A DNA stretch of 64,000 nucleotides, from NCBI GenBank assembly GCA_035772405.1, contig JAYKKM010000018.1, forward strand, positions 204,501-268,500, read 5' to 3'. This document shows, one piece after another, positions 20,508-32,500 of the stretch. The DNA comes from Chrysogorgia sp. JL179-B06. Taxonomy: Eukaryota; Cnidaria; Anthozoa; Scleralcyonacea; Chrysogorgiidae. Below the pieces are notes generated by a model. That model saw nothing but the letters and a program-made list of their open reading frames with translations, was not told the DNA's origin and did no database searches. Each line of letters begins with the position of its first letter. Position 1 is the first letter of the stretch. The position numbers and the translations under genes are program-made.

Positions 20508-21525
20508 TCTTTATTGAAGTGTCAATGTATTTAGCCTGTACAGACTAATTGGGGACACTATGTAGACTATTTGATTAAAAAGGTAAAACTACATGCAATT
20601 CTACACTAATCCTATGTATGTATGTCTATCATAAAATAATTTATAATTAATTTGTGTACAATACTAAGATTAACCCTATATAACCCTATATAAACATTTA
20701 TCAATTATAATAAAATATTAAATTATGATATGAATCCAGTGAGATCTTGTTGGCCCTCATTTTACTACTTAATTTTGACCATAAAAATGGTCCTAAATAC
20801 CTAACTGAATGTTTTCCATGACGAACAGTATTGAAGCATGGAATTTCAAAGTCACTGTTCCTTAGCAAATATCTGTTGTCCTTAATCCTGAACAGATCGG
20901 AAACGTTTCCAGGTGCAAGTCCATATTTAACTTTGTACATAAATATCATAATATCTTGTAGTCGTCTGTTGTATAGCGTTGGTAATTTTGCACGTTCTAG
21001 AAGTTCCTCGTACGTCTCCGAACTCGATCCATATACTGCCCTCAGAGCTCGTTCCTGTATACGCTCCAGCTTTTTCCTGTCCGTTGGTTTACAAAAATGC
21101 CACACCAGATGGCAGTAAGTTAGGTGAGGCAAGATGAACGACTTGTATAGCACTGACTTTGCACTGCATGGTATCATCTTTCGAAGACGCATAAAATTTC
21201 CTACTTTTTGACTGGCCTTTGTAAATATGTCATGCCTGATATGACTGGAGAAATTCAGATTTTCGTCAATATGCACTCCTAACAATTTGATTTTATCTGA
21301 TTTCCTGACGTCTTCGCCGTCTATGTTCAAAGATACATCTCTTTTCTCCATATCCAGTTTCCTTGGGTTGACGGTTAGAAATTGGAACTTATCTGTATTA
21401 GCTAGTAGGAAATTGTTCTTGTACCAAGTCGACGCTAGCTGGCCTTGTACTTTCAATCTGCTTCCAACTGTTTCATAATTATTTCCCATTACATATAGTG
21501 ATGATCATCGGCTGTATAATAATAT
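20457..21525 (-). pseudogene. LINE RT, 5'-truncated
   Basis: The 3' tail is (ATT)n at 20457-20506. Minus-strand reading from 21525: ADDHHYM (motif C, in another frame), then in the 262-residue open frame WYKNNFLLANTDKFQF, IKLLGVHIDENLNFSSHI, YKSFILPHLTYCHLVWHFCK, KLERIQERALRAVYGSSSET, PTLYNRRLQDIMIFMYKVKY and GPFLWSKLSSKMR. This is the RT thumb and C-terminal region of a CR1/L2/Jockey LINE, with one frameshift next to motif C. Confidence 0.8.
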
Positions 21526-21691
21526 TATATAATATAATCCATACATGATTCCACCATATAAAAATAAAAACGATTTTTTCCCCTCATTACGTTTTCTTCC
21601 TGCATTACTCTGCAACATTCCTCTAAAATCACATTCGCTGCATTTTGTGAAATTTTTTTTTTAAACATCCTATAAGACGTCAGTACACTAA

Positions 21692-21801
21692 GGCTGCGTT
21701 TACACTAGAGCAAAAGTTATCGGATTCGTATTGTTTTTTATTCCCATGAGGATGCAAAACAATATGAATCCGGATACTTTTGCTCTAGTGTAAACGCAGC
21801 C
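21692..21801. mobile_element. Palindromic MITE with TAA duplication
   Basis: 110 bp, ends GGCTGCGTTTACACTAGAGC and inverse, inner parts also complementary with few mismatches (CAAAAGT.ATC.GGATTC). TAA on each side (21689-21691, 21802-21804). Harbinger-like. Confidence 0.9.
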
Positions 21802-21804
21802 TAA

Positions 21805-22678
21805 GTATAAGGCAAATTTTAATAAATATGTTAATTTTAATCAATATTCTATCAGCATCTGTATCACATGCATCCATGAAAATACTGCGGCGGTCATTGG
21901 TATTATTTTGTCTCTCCGACCTAACCGTACGGAAGTGGGTACGGGAGTTTACAGAGACTGAAACATGTTTCGGAATATAGCTAATATCAGCTTATGTTGA
22001 CCCATTTATCTTCCCATATGTCGCTAAAACACTGTAGGTTTAATTTGTGAATTTGACTCCCACAGTTCTAGAAATTTTTGAAAATTTGGGAAAATTTAAT
22101 AAAAATTGGGAGATCGGGTGATTGCATGAATTGCATGAGAATCCTGGAATAATGGGCAGGGTTTGAATGTCTGTATCGTATTAATGTTCACGTACAAATT
22201 AATCTGGAATTAAATGTTTTAAAATAAATAAATAACAATTGCAACTTAATAGCGATGCTACTAACCCGTTTTTCGAAGATATGACCATTCACAAGACCAT
22301 TTGTGCCCGAATAGAATTTATTTACCGTACGCCTATGAATATGGTTCATTGTATTTTATCTTTTTGTTAATATTTGTTAATAAATATTTTTGGCACTTTA
22401 GTATTTTTTATAAATCGTTTGTTTTAATAGCACGGCATATCTTATCATAACAGCCATCAAGAGGGATCTTCCTTCTATAGTAGTCTCCCAGGTCAGTATT
22501 CCCAATTATGTGATAGATCGTTGGATGGATACATAGATCAGTGCATGATAGGTGATGGATAGATGCAGTTAAGTACACCAACGCTGTAGTAATGATATTA
22601 ATTTGTTCTTCTTTAGTAATAACATGTAAAGGCATATACCATGCGGCTATACAAGCTGCATGGTATATGCCTAAAAAA
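21805..22678. other. Unassigned; R2 piece and a small hairpin
   Basis: Non-coding. The R2 piece at about 22150-22225 has GAATGTCTGT and ACAAATTAATCTGGAAT. A hairpin with 15-bp perfect arms (AGGCATATACCATGC, 22630-22644 and 22658-22672) and a 13-nt loop lies just before the PLE end at 22679. Confidence 0.5.
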
Positions 22679-23090
<412 letters not shown>

Positions 23091-23190
23091 ATGTTGAATT
23101 TTAAAAAGAACAAGCAGACCAAAACGATGATGCTCCTAGCAGAAGGATCCATAAATTACATGGATACAGGTTATGCTCTTGGATATTATT

Positions 23191-23315
23191 ATACTTGAAT
23201 TGATGAGAGAGACAAAGAGCAAGAAAACATCTAACCAGTCCAGATAAATTTAATTAAAATTTATCTGGACTGATTAGAAGTTTTCTTGCTCTTTGTCTCT
23301 CATCAATTCAAGTAT
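23191..23315. repeat. Foldback, 125 bp
   Basis: Near-perfect palindrome: arms start ATACTTGAATTGATGAGAGA and meet at AATTTAATTAAAATTT near 23250. No coding content. It separates the (TA)n tract from the PLE end at 23325. Confidence 0.85.
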
Positions 23316-23324
23316 ATATATAGA

Positions 23325-23455
23325 TATATAAGACCTATTTATTTTATTTCATTTCGTCTTACTCTGATGAAGGGCTCCACTAGAAACGTCAGTATTTCGT
23401 CACTAAAAATCTTGGCAGTTCACCATTTTTTACTTTGCTATATATACAATCAATG
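23325..23455 (+). mobile_element. PLE family I 3' end, solo
   Basis: Plus-strand copy of the family I terminus, with core 23364-23387 (CTGATGA ... GAAAC). Here stem II is damaged (GGGC against ACTA), so cleavage is unlikely. A further fragment of the same terminus is at 23905-23950. Confidence 0.75.
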
Positions 23456-24667
23456 TCGTTTTGGTTCCACAATGCTGCGCTAGTATGTACTTGCAGGATG
23501 TCATGCGATTCATTCCACATTTCATCACGCATAGTTTAGACCAATTTACAATGAATGAATGAATGAAAAACGTTTATTTCAACAGGGTATAATCCTTTCA
23601 GTGTTACAATAAGCACTGTTATAACAACAGGAGCACTGGAAATATAATTATTTACAAATATATACTCATGCATTATATCGTATAAACTGAGATAAATATG
23701 CTTGAAATATGTCTAACGTACAGAAAATTGTAACTATAACATGATTGTCAAAAATCACTACAACTAAAAGAACGACATATAAAAAATGAATTTTTAGCAG
23801 CTTCAGTTCTAACTTTAGGCAGATGTAGTAATTTAAATTACTTTGCCTGGAAATTGTTTCTCTATTATAAATAAAATAATTATCTATCTAATTTTCGCTA
23901 GGCACTTTCTTCACTAAACATCTTGGCAGTTTACCACCTTTTCATTTTGCTAAATTTAAAATATATTTATTACGTCTGTTTTCTAAACTACTGGCTATAT
24001 ATAAATACTGTTGATATCTATCAATGATATCTTATACTTTTCTGTCGACGACAGTCGCCGACAGAAAAGTGATGGTAAATAACCAATCAGCATCAAGCGT
24101 TGCGTTGCCAGGCAGCCACATGCATTGCCAAGTCTTCAGGCTTTCACTTTCCAATCACTTCACGTGCATGGTCGCAAGTCACTTCGTATTAGGATATATC
24201 CAAGGATAAGTGAAATGGATAGTTTAATAGCTGATGAGCAGTTCATGGATGTTGTTCACGAGTACCCAGCTAACGTGTGATACTGGCCAAGATTCTTTCG
24301 CTCTTGAAAAATCTGCCTTACCGATCTTTTATGTTTCCTCTTCTTTGAATTTTTTTTAATCCTCGCTAAGGCAAGCAGCAACACTTTTTGGCATTGCAAC
24401 AGTAACCTCCGATTTAACTGTGCCATTTACGTTAGAAAGATGTTTAGGAACTAACACCCTAACCAGGGCTACGTTTTACCAAACTGCCCGCATGCGCAGT
24501 TTCAACATAAATCGGCGATTACTAAACCGCAACGTTACGTCCTGAGTACTAGGGAGAAATCGGCGTCTGAATTGCAACAATAACAACTACATGGAAACGT
24601 GACTGTTGTGATTCAGTCGGCGTCCAAGTTACAGCAATTATAACTATATAGAAACCAGGCTTCAGAG
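23456..24667. other. Unassigned, with a LINE 3' tail
   Basis: Near 23551-23605 (GAAT)n followed by AAACGTTTATTTCAACAGGG is the minus-strand end of a LINE with little else preserved. A short hairpin (ACTTTTCTGTCG and inverse) lies at 24034-24069. At 24490-24665 two diverged direct repeats carry GGCGTC and ACATGGAAAC or ATATAGAAACC, resembling MITE ends of the type at 56171. No gene seen. Confidence 0.45.
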
Positions 24668-25915
24668 GCAAAATTCCCATGTGGTTAGACACACGTGTAT
24701 GTAAATATCGGATTACTACGATGTAAGAAGCTCCTCAGCTTCCACACGTAAAATTGTGTACAACATGTGATCTATAAGACGTAAGGAAATTTTATCTTTA
24801 AAAGAAAAGAAAAGAAGTGAAAAAGTCTAACTGAAGGACGAGCGATAAACCTAATATTAATTTGAGAATAGGCAGATGAGAGACGTTTTCGGAGTTGGGT
24901 TCCGCGGATTTGAACGAAGTGCTGTCCGGTAAACGGTAGAGAGAAATAAACGGTGCGTTTAGGAACTGTGATGGTTTAGATGATTTGGAGAAAACTTTGT
25001 CGAGAAAAGCAGTAACGCAACTGTCAAGCAATTTCTCTGGATAACCATTGTTGATAAGGATGCGTTTTAGTTTTTCTAGTTCAACATTGAAAATAGCGAA
25101 CGTATAACTAACGCTGACCAAGCAACGGTTAAAGTGCTTATAAACCCAAAATGGGTTTTTGGTGATTCGGATAGAGCATAAAAAGTTAGTTAATAAGTTC
25201 TAGATTAGTTTTTGCGTTAAGCTTTTAGTTTCGGAGATATAAGGGCTCAAAGTCACAATTTGTGAAAAAAAGTAGCGCAGGCCGGGAGACTGGATCCGAG
25301 GAACGTGTTATGTTTCAATACTTATAAAAATATATTACAATTCGAGTAGACAAGGTAACATCGTAAAGACACATCGTTTGGGCATTTTTCAATAAAAACT
25401 CTTAAGATAGCTGTCTTCTCCTATACAAAAGCCTAGTTGTTGTTGAAGATGGGTTCCTCGGATCCAGGTCCCTGTGTGTTATTTTGGTGGCGCTACTTTT
25501 TTCCAAAAAATGGCACAATTTGCATGTTTGAGTCGTTATATCTCCGAAACTAAAAGTTTAACGCAAAAACTAATCCAGAACTTATTAACTAACTTTTTAT
25601 GCTCTATCCGAATCACCAAAAACCCATTTTGGGTTTATAAGCACTTTAAGTAAGTAAAAGATTAGACCTCTCTTGTAAGAGAAATGAATAAAAGAATCAA
25701 AAGAGGTCAAAAGACCAGTAAAAGTAGGTTTATAGGTAAATATTTGTGGAAAAGCAACCACCGGAACGATTGACACTTATGTCTAGCAACGACAAAGATT
25801 TGTTTACCTCCAACTTGTGAGCAAATTTTATTTTTTCATGCTTTGAGATAATTAAGAAAAGGAAGAACGTTAACATAACGACGATAAAACAAAGGTTTGA
25901 ACACAGATGGACATT
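24668..25915 (-). pseudogene. PLE family III copy 3, split by a MITE
   Basis: Minus strand, 25915 leftward: FLFLIISKHEKIKFAHKLEV, NKSLSLLDISVNRSG, then (after the MITE at 25133-25645) FAIFNVELEKLKRILINNGY, PEKLLDSCVTAFLDKVF, FISLYRLPDSTSFKS and a decayed GASYI with RYLHTRV of the nuclease. Several frame breaks. 5' and 3' truncated. Confidence 0.8.
25133..25645. mobile_element. MITE with long TIRs and TTAA duplication
   Basis: 513 bp. TIRs of roughly 150 bp start AGTGCTTATAAACCCAAAAT and contain TTTAGTTTCGGAGATATA. TTAA flanks both sides (25129-25132, 25646-25649). Comparison with PLE copy 1 near 13755 shows the uninterrupted sequence. TTAA fits piggyBac or Kolobok; with no transposase present the choice is open. 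Confidence 0.85.
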
Positions 25916-25977
25916 CATATATGCTAGGCGATATTGATATTAGATATCATCAGATATCATTGATAGATATCATTGAT

Positions 25978-26765
25978 GAGGTTTATCGCTCGTCCTTCAG
26001 TTAGACTTTTTCACTTCCTTTCTTTTAAAGATAAAATTCCCCCACATCTTCGATCACATGTTGTATAACTTGTATACAATTTTACGTTGGGAATCTGCGG
26101 ATTTTCTTCCGCGAAACGACCGAGCGAAAAGAGGGTGATAATCTCGCCGCGGCAGGGATCGATTTCTCACGAAAATGTTATATATATATAATGGTAGGAC
26201 AAAATCTCGTACACATGATTGGCTAAGACCAACCGCTAAGTTCCCAGTACGTCCTTTTACGTGATCCGTTTTAATCGGCCAAATTCGTTGGGAAGAAAAA
26301 CGGCACAAACATGGCCGATTAATTTTTAAATACCTAAGCAGGTTGTTGCGAAGGGTATACAAGTTTGCGTAATATAATATAGGTACGAATGTTATGTATT
26401 TAGACTCGATAATTCCAAATCTGTTTTCAGAATTGAAAACGATTGGCCGCTGATTGGCGAATATTTTCGAAGTACATAAACCGTTTTTATGAAGGGTATA
26501 TGCACGTTCTCGTAATATAATAGACGAAACGACCTTTTGCGATAGTTTTGTCATCTGCTAGACCTTGCGCGGTTGGGCCCTGGGGACCATAGATGGGAAA
26601 AAGAAACTCTAGGGGGGGGGGGGGGGGGGTAGAAAAGGAGGGCGAGGGGTTATTGTGTATACCTCAAGTACATCGGATAAACAATCCGACATTTACATAT
26701 ACGTGTGTATAACCACATGGGAATTTGGCCTCTTAGTGGGAAGATGTATAGCAACCCTTTTTCCT
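25978..26765 (+). mobile_element. Inverted 3' pieces of PLE III beside copy 3
   Basis: Plus-strand pieces 25978-26095 (RFIARPSVRLFHFLSFKDKI, SHVVYN) and 26683-26765 (IRHLHIRVYNHMGIWPL.GK) correspond in order to the linker and nuclease of PLE III. They lie beyond the 5' end of copy 3 in opposite orientation. About 590 bp of unrelated sequence (26100-26680), with a 166-residue minus-strand frame that I do not recognise, is inserted between them. Confidence 0.65.
26612..26629. repeat. Poly-G run
   Basis: Eighteen consecutive G on the plus strand within an otherwise AT-rich region. Confidence 0.95.
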
Positions 26766-26769
26766 TGAG

Positions 26770-27640
26770 TGTCAATACCCATACAGTATATAAGCTAGTA
26801 ATAATCCTACATATAAACTGTGTTTACATTGCAAGCCATGGTGACAGCTGTGATATCGTTTATATACCGTACTGAACTGAAATTATATTTTATATACCGT
26901 ACAGTATATGTGCAGTATGTTATCAACAGAGCGTTTGCAAAATTATCTAGTACTAAATTAGTATTAGATTATTGCATTAAGTGAACTCTTCTAACATTCA
27001 GAAAGGTATTAAAGTAAAATACATTATTGCATCAATGAACTGTATGGCTTTCCAACTTCATCAAAGTTTAAATTTTCTTTACTTGCTTGACAACTTTAAC
27101 TATAACCAAGGTTGTTTTAAGAGTACTATAAACGTTTTGTTCTGCGTAGCTGCAGTGCAGAAATACCAATGGCAATCTCTTAAAGGTTGGTGAGCTACCG
27201 AATTAGTGTGTAGGGGGCTATTCAAACGTTTAGAGTGAAGGTTCTCTTAAATAATTAAATGTAAAAATGAAGGCCCTTTACGTTAGTTAAACGTAAAATT
27301 GAAAGGGCTTTTGCTCGAGAGTTCATTAACCTAATATACATTATATTGCGGCAATGCATGAGAATGCGAAATTTATTTATCTTGTTTTGTCTTTGCTGCT
27401 TCAAGCTGCGCAGTCGACAAACAAAATTTCACTGCATGTATACAAGACATATTCAAATAAAACCTACGAACCTGCATGCATGTCAACAATTTCGCACGAA
27501 ATCAGATGATACAGTCATGTTTGTTACCGCATCAGCTGATTTCGTTACGCACTTATTGACAGCCTATAAGGTTCGCGTTTTTTTTCTCCAGGCAAATTAT
27601 AAAATGTTCAGATCACGATATTTTTTGAAGTACTAACTCT
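26770..27640. other. Unassigned sequence
   Basis: AT-rich with short frames only; none shows a domain or convincing splice sites. Confidence 0.4.
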
Positions 27641-27645
27641 AAGCA

Positions 27646-27946
27646 TAGTCAAGACTCAATCGAGATATGGTCTGGAAACTCGGTAAACTTCAAAGCGACT
27701 ATAATGAGCTACGTTTTGATGTTGAACCGTACCTTACACCGTGCACATCCTTTGTTTTAGGTTTATTAATATTTAAACAACACGGTTGAGCGATTAAACC
27801 CAAACGATTCTATTGGATGATTGTTTCATTATACTAAAATACAATAGGTTCAGTGACCGTGCACCGTGCACACAATTGCATAAAGACGAACAAAAGATAG
27901 AACAAAGATTTTAGCTTAGTTTCCAGACCCATATCTCGATTGACTA
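27646..27946. mobile_element. MITE, TA-flanked, copy 1
   Basis: Ends GTCAATCGAGATATGGTCTG-type and inverse AGACCCATATCTCGATTGAC, with TA on each side. The left end has a small internal duplication (GTCAAGACTCAA). A second copy, in the opposite orientation, is at 41825-42117. TA flanks fit Tc1/mariner-type mobilisation. Confidence 0.8.
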
Positions 27947-28117
27947 TAATGCTCTAAGAACTCATTCTACATATCTTCTGAAACCTTGATTAACAGATGA
28001 CATATATACCTACAAAAATATATTTGTGACTGATTGCTATACTAAACAGCTTTAAAAGAGCGAAAACGGGTTTTTATTCGGCCGCCATATATATATATAT
28101 TTAATTAAAAAGTAGAG

Positions 28118-28222
28118 TGCTGCGTAGACAGTGTTTTGAATATATAGCAAAGTGAAAAGGTGGTAAACTGCCAAGAATTTAGTGACGAGATACTGACGTT
28201 TCGAGCGGAGCCCTTCATTATA
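28118..28222 (-). mobile_element. PLE family I 3' end, truncated in the ribozyme core
   Basis: Reverse complement of the family I terminus, but CTGATGA is cut to ATGA. Starts with the family's terminal AAAGTAGAGTGCTGCGTAG. Confidence 0.75.
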
Positions 28223-28529
28223 TGTCCCGCGGGCGAGGGTACAAATACAAATATTTTCCCACGAGGAATGTCAAGTAGTTTAACATTTCCCGACCATTTC
28301 TGGTAATGCGATTTCTAAAGTGATATCATATAATTGATGTATTGTGGTGACTGGGCTACTAGAGTTTTAAAAACAATTGAAAAGAATCATAAAATGACAT
28401 TCTGTAGTACTCTTAATTCCAACTTGTATATATCTAAATGTTCGGTAATCCATACAATAAGCTACTGTAAAGAGAGCATGAGAAATTAAGATTTTCATGC
28501 TTTTAAGCACCAGAGTTTCTCCATATGTA

Positions 28530-28800
28530 CTGTAAAGTGCTAACTAAGATCTGACTCCAACATATATTTCTGAACTACCCGGTTAAAGTTAAAGAACAGC
28601 CTCGCTATAACTTAAGATCCAATAAAGAACTCCTCCTTATACAGTCTCTTCATCAAGATTCCATCCGACCCTATAATTGACGCAAGATTATTTAGTTTAG
28701 GAGCACCAAGTAAATGGAACTCTTTACCAGAATGCGTTATATAAGGAACATTAGCACACATGATACGTTTAAGAAACATTTGAAATTAAACCTATGTTTT
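28530..28800 (+). pseudogene. LINE C-terminal remnant
   Basis: Pieces in different frames: YPVKVKEQPRYNLRSNKELL, then a WNSLPECV-like segment and THDTFKKHLKLNLCF. This is the end of a CR1/L2/Jockey ORF2. Heavily decayed. Confidence 0.55.
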
Positions 28801-29028
28801 CCGTAAAGCGTATATTTATTGATTAACTATTGATCCCATTTTACACATTTTACTTACCTCCTCTGTAAAGCGAATATATTTTAACATTTTATAACCTATT
28901 TATAACTAATATCAATATATTATCATATGTTGAATGCTTGTAACTAGCTTTATAGTGTATTTGAACATCTGACATGATAATTTGCGTTATTATATCGTTA
29001 TTGTTATAATTGTTATTATATTGTTGGG

Positions 29029-29280
29029 ATTGAAATCCGTCTTCGAACAAACCCTATCAATGTCCGGATGATTTAAATAGACAATAGTATGAACGAAACA
29101 TTTACTTTAAATTCCAAGCACATTTAGCCCATCCAGAACAAGGGGATACATAATTCTGTCCTGTGGCTGAATTACGAAGGGCGCAGATCCAACAGCACAT
29201 GCATGCATGTCACCCGTACTTCCAAATAATACGTTCCGTTTATTTTGCTAGTTTTGCTAATATATGTAAATAAATGGAGT
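29029..29280 (+). repeat. Dispersed repeat R3, contiguous copy
   Basis: Contains, in order, GGATTGAAATCCGTCTTCGA, CCTATCAATGTCCGG, ATTTAGCCCATCCAGAACAA, TGAATTACGAAGGGCGCAGA and CACCCGTACTTCCAAATAAT. The same phrases occur in the same order but far apart at 37885-38008, 38866-38895, 40501-40530 and 41244-41330. Confidence 0.7.
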
Positions 29281-29596
29281 TATTTTGAGGCAACGAGGAG
29301 ATATGTGATTTATTCATCTAAGGTGTAGCACGAGAAGAATAAAACACGAGAATGAAAACGGCGTACAAAAGCAGATACCGTAACTAACAATTAACATTTC
29401 TAAACATTATACTTAAAAGCCTTATATTTAAAAGTAATTCATTTTTGGGTACAGTTTCCCTTAAGTTGATTATTGGAATTCAAGGAGGGGAATTTGAATT
29501 GTAAAGTGTTTTTCCTTTAGTCGTTTATACTAGAACTTGGTAGACTCGCTTTCTTTGTTACGAAGCAGAAATGATTTTTAACGTAGCAGAAATGCA
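29281..29596. other. Unassigned sequence
   Basis: No frame, repeat or structure recognised before the LINE-C tail. Confidence 0.4.
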
Positions 29597-32500
29597 GATT
29601 GTATTGTATTTTGTATTTAAACTTATTTAAAAACGGTAGCCCTTCAGAGCGCGTAGGCATCTGGTTTCCAAGGGGCCGTTTATACCAATAATACATTAAT
29701 TAAAAATTACAGGATATACAATATATAAATAATATACAACAGACAAAGAATAAACAAATATACATAATCTTAACTAAAATCTATTTAAAACTACAAAACC
29801 ATTAACCGAATACTTAGACTTAGTTGCCCGAGAGAATAGCCTTGAACTGCTTTAGTGAGCATTTATTTCTTTTAGTATCTTTTGGTAGATTATTCCACAG
29901 ACTAGCACCAGAATAAGCAATACTTTTCTTCATAAAATTTGTATTGGGTTTTTGTAAGGCGTAGTCAGTGTTATTACTGCGTAGACTATTATATTGAATT
30001 GTTGTTAACACTAAACATGCTGGTCATGCAATTTGGAAGTGTGTTGTGTTTTATTTTATGCATAAATAATAATTTATTATATTTCCTTCTGTCTTCCAAC
30101 GATTTCCAGCCTAATTCCCCCAGCACGTTCGCTGATGGCACATCATATGATCTTCCAGTAATGACTCTTGCTGCCCTATTTTGCATTTTTTGCAATTTTT
30201 CTTGTAGACAAATACTACAATTGTCCCAAACAAGACTACAATAGTCAAAATGTGGGAGAACTATAGCATTGTACACATTTATCAAAATTGGTTTAGGAAC
30301 AAACTTTTTCATGCGACGAAGCATACCGATTCCTTTTGAAGCTTTAGTAACAACATTATTGACATGGCCTTTCCATAAAAGTTGTTCATCGACAATAATA
30401 CCCAATGTCTTTATCTGTCTTACTCTTTTAATATGAGTTTCCCCTAGTTTTATATTTGGGTCATTATCTACAGTTGCAAGTCTTTGTCTTGAGCCAATGA
30501 TCATATACTCAGTTTTCTCCTTATTTAAGGTTAATTTATTTGCTAACAACCATTGATGAATCTTATCTAAATCTATATTTAATATATTTTCAATTTCAAC
30601 AGCTGACTTTCCTTTTGTCGTTACGTTTGTATCATCAGCGAACATACTGGCGGTAGATTGCAGAAGACAATTTGGCAAATCATTAATATATATTAAGAAT
30701 AACAAAGGCCCTAAAGTGGAGCCTTGTGGAACTCCACATTTGATAATTTCTTGTTTTGATAAGACTTGTTCGACTTTGCAAATTTGGATTCTATTAGAAA
30801 GGTATGATGTAAACCAATCCAGCGTGTGTTCACTGAAGCCATACAGAGCCATTTTTCTAATTAAAATTTCATGGTTTACACAGTCAAAAGCTTTTTTTAG
30901 GTCCAGAAAGATCACTCCATTTAAGTATCCTTTGTCCATATTAATTAACCAATTATTAGTGGTAGCAAGGAGCGAAGTTTGTGTGGAGTAGTTCTTTATA
31001 AACCCAGCTTGCTCCTGAGAGAGTATGTCATTGGCCTCCAGATACACAATAAGCTGATTTGAAATCAGCCCTTCAAATAACTTTGCAACAACTGATAGTA
31101 AAGAAATAGGCCTATAGTTAGTAGTTTGTGTTTTGTCCCCTGATTTAAATATAGGTGCGATAATTGCAACTTTTAGATCATCTGGAAAAGTACCGGTCAA
31201 TATTGATTGATTGAAGATAATGGTCAGGGTATAGGCTATAATGTCGGCCGATTCCTTCAACATTTTTGGTGAGATCCCGTCCTGTCCTGATGCTTTAGTA
31301 ACTTTGATTGCGGAAATGGACTTAAATACTTCTGCTGTTGTAACGGTTTGAATCTCAAACTTAGAACAGCTTGGGGTAATATAATCACTTGGTAATGTGC
31401 CACTTTCTTGTAAATTATCAGCTAACTGTGGACCAATCTCACTAAAAAATGTATTGAAGGTATCTGCAATTTCTCGAGATTCCGTAATAACCTGACCATC
31501 GACACTTACTTCATTTACATGAGTAGTTTTAGATTTCTTATTTGTCAATTTGTTGATTGTTTTCCACATTTCCTTTGGATTTTTCATATTTTTGTTAAGA
31601 GCATTCATATAGTAATTCGCTTTGGTATTTTTAATCAGTTTGTTTAAATCATTTCTTGCTCTTTTGAATGCTTGATGTGTATATGTTGACCCCGTTTTTA
31701 TGGCCTTTTTCTTCAAAAAATCTCTATGATACATATACTTTTTTATTGCATCTGTAAGCCAAGGAGCATACTCACTTCTAACCTTACGAGTTACCGATGG
31801 TGCGTGTATATCAGCTACATATAAAAATTTTGTTTTCCACTCCCGCCATAGAGCATTTGGGTCAATCTCCCCACTTGATAGTGTCTGAAGAATCTCATCC
31901 AAGTCTGCCCTAAAGGCATTTACATTATAATTTTTAAACTGTCTAGTTTTAACAATTTTCGGTTCTTTTCTTGGAATTGATATTTTTCTGGTAACAATAA
32001 TTTGGCTATGGTCACTTATTCCAATATGCTCAACGCTAGTTCTAACTATAAGCTCAGGTCTGTTGCTGAAAGCCAAGTCAATCATGGTACTTGATATTTC
32101 AGTTACTCTTGTGGGTTCCTTTATTAGTTGCTCAAATTGAAATAATTCTGTCAGGTCAAAAAGCTTTCTTGTTTGAGGGGATATATTGTTACTTTTGTAA
32201 TGCATCCAATCACAATTAAAGTCTCCTATCAAGACAATTTCTTTGTTTTCAGAGTCCATTTTTCTGACACACTCTTCATATTTGTCAATTACCTCAAGTG
32301 TCGTAGCTGGTGGCCGATACCACGAGTTTATAATGAAAGACTTAGCTTTAGGTTTAAAAATTTCAGCAGTTATGATCTCTAGACCTTCATGATCTAGATC
32401 AGACCTATGTTTATAGTTAATTGAATCTCTGATATACATAGCTACACCACCACCATGTCTATTTCTATCCTTACGGATAATTTCATATCCATTTATTTTA

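Noticed and set aside
22630..22672. microRNA precursor hairpin
   Set aside because: 15-bp perfect arms with no further pairing and a position at a transposon end; too short for a typical precursor.
26054..26554. 166-codon minus-strand frame as a gene
   Set aside because: It starts inside inverted PLE sequence, has no recognisable domain, and overlaps short local repeats.
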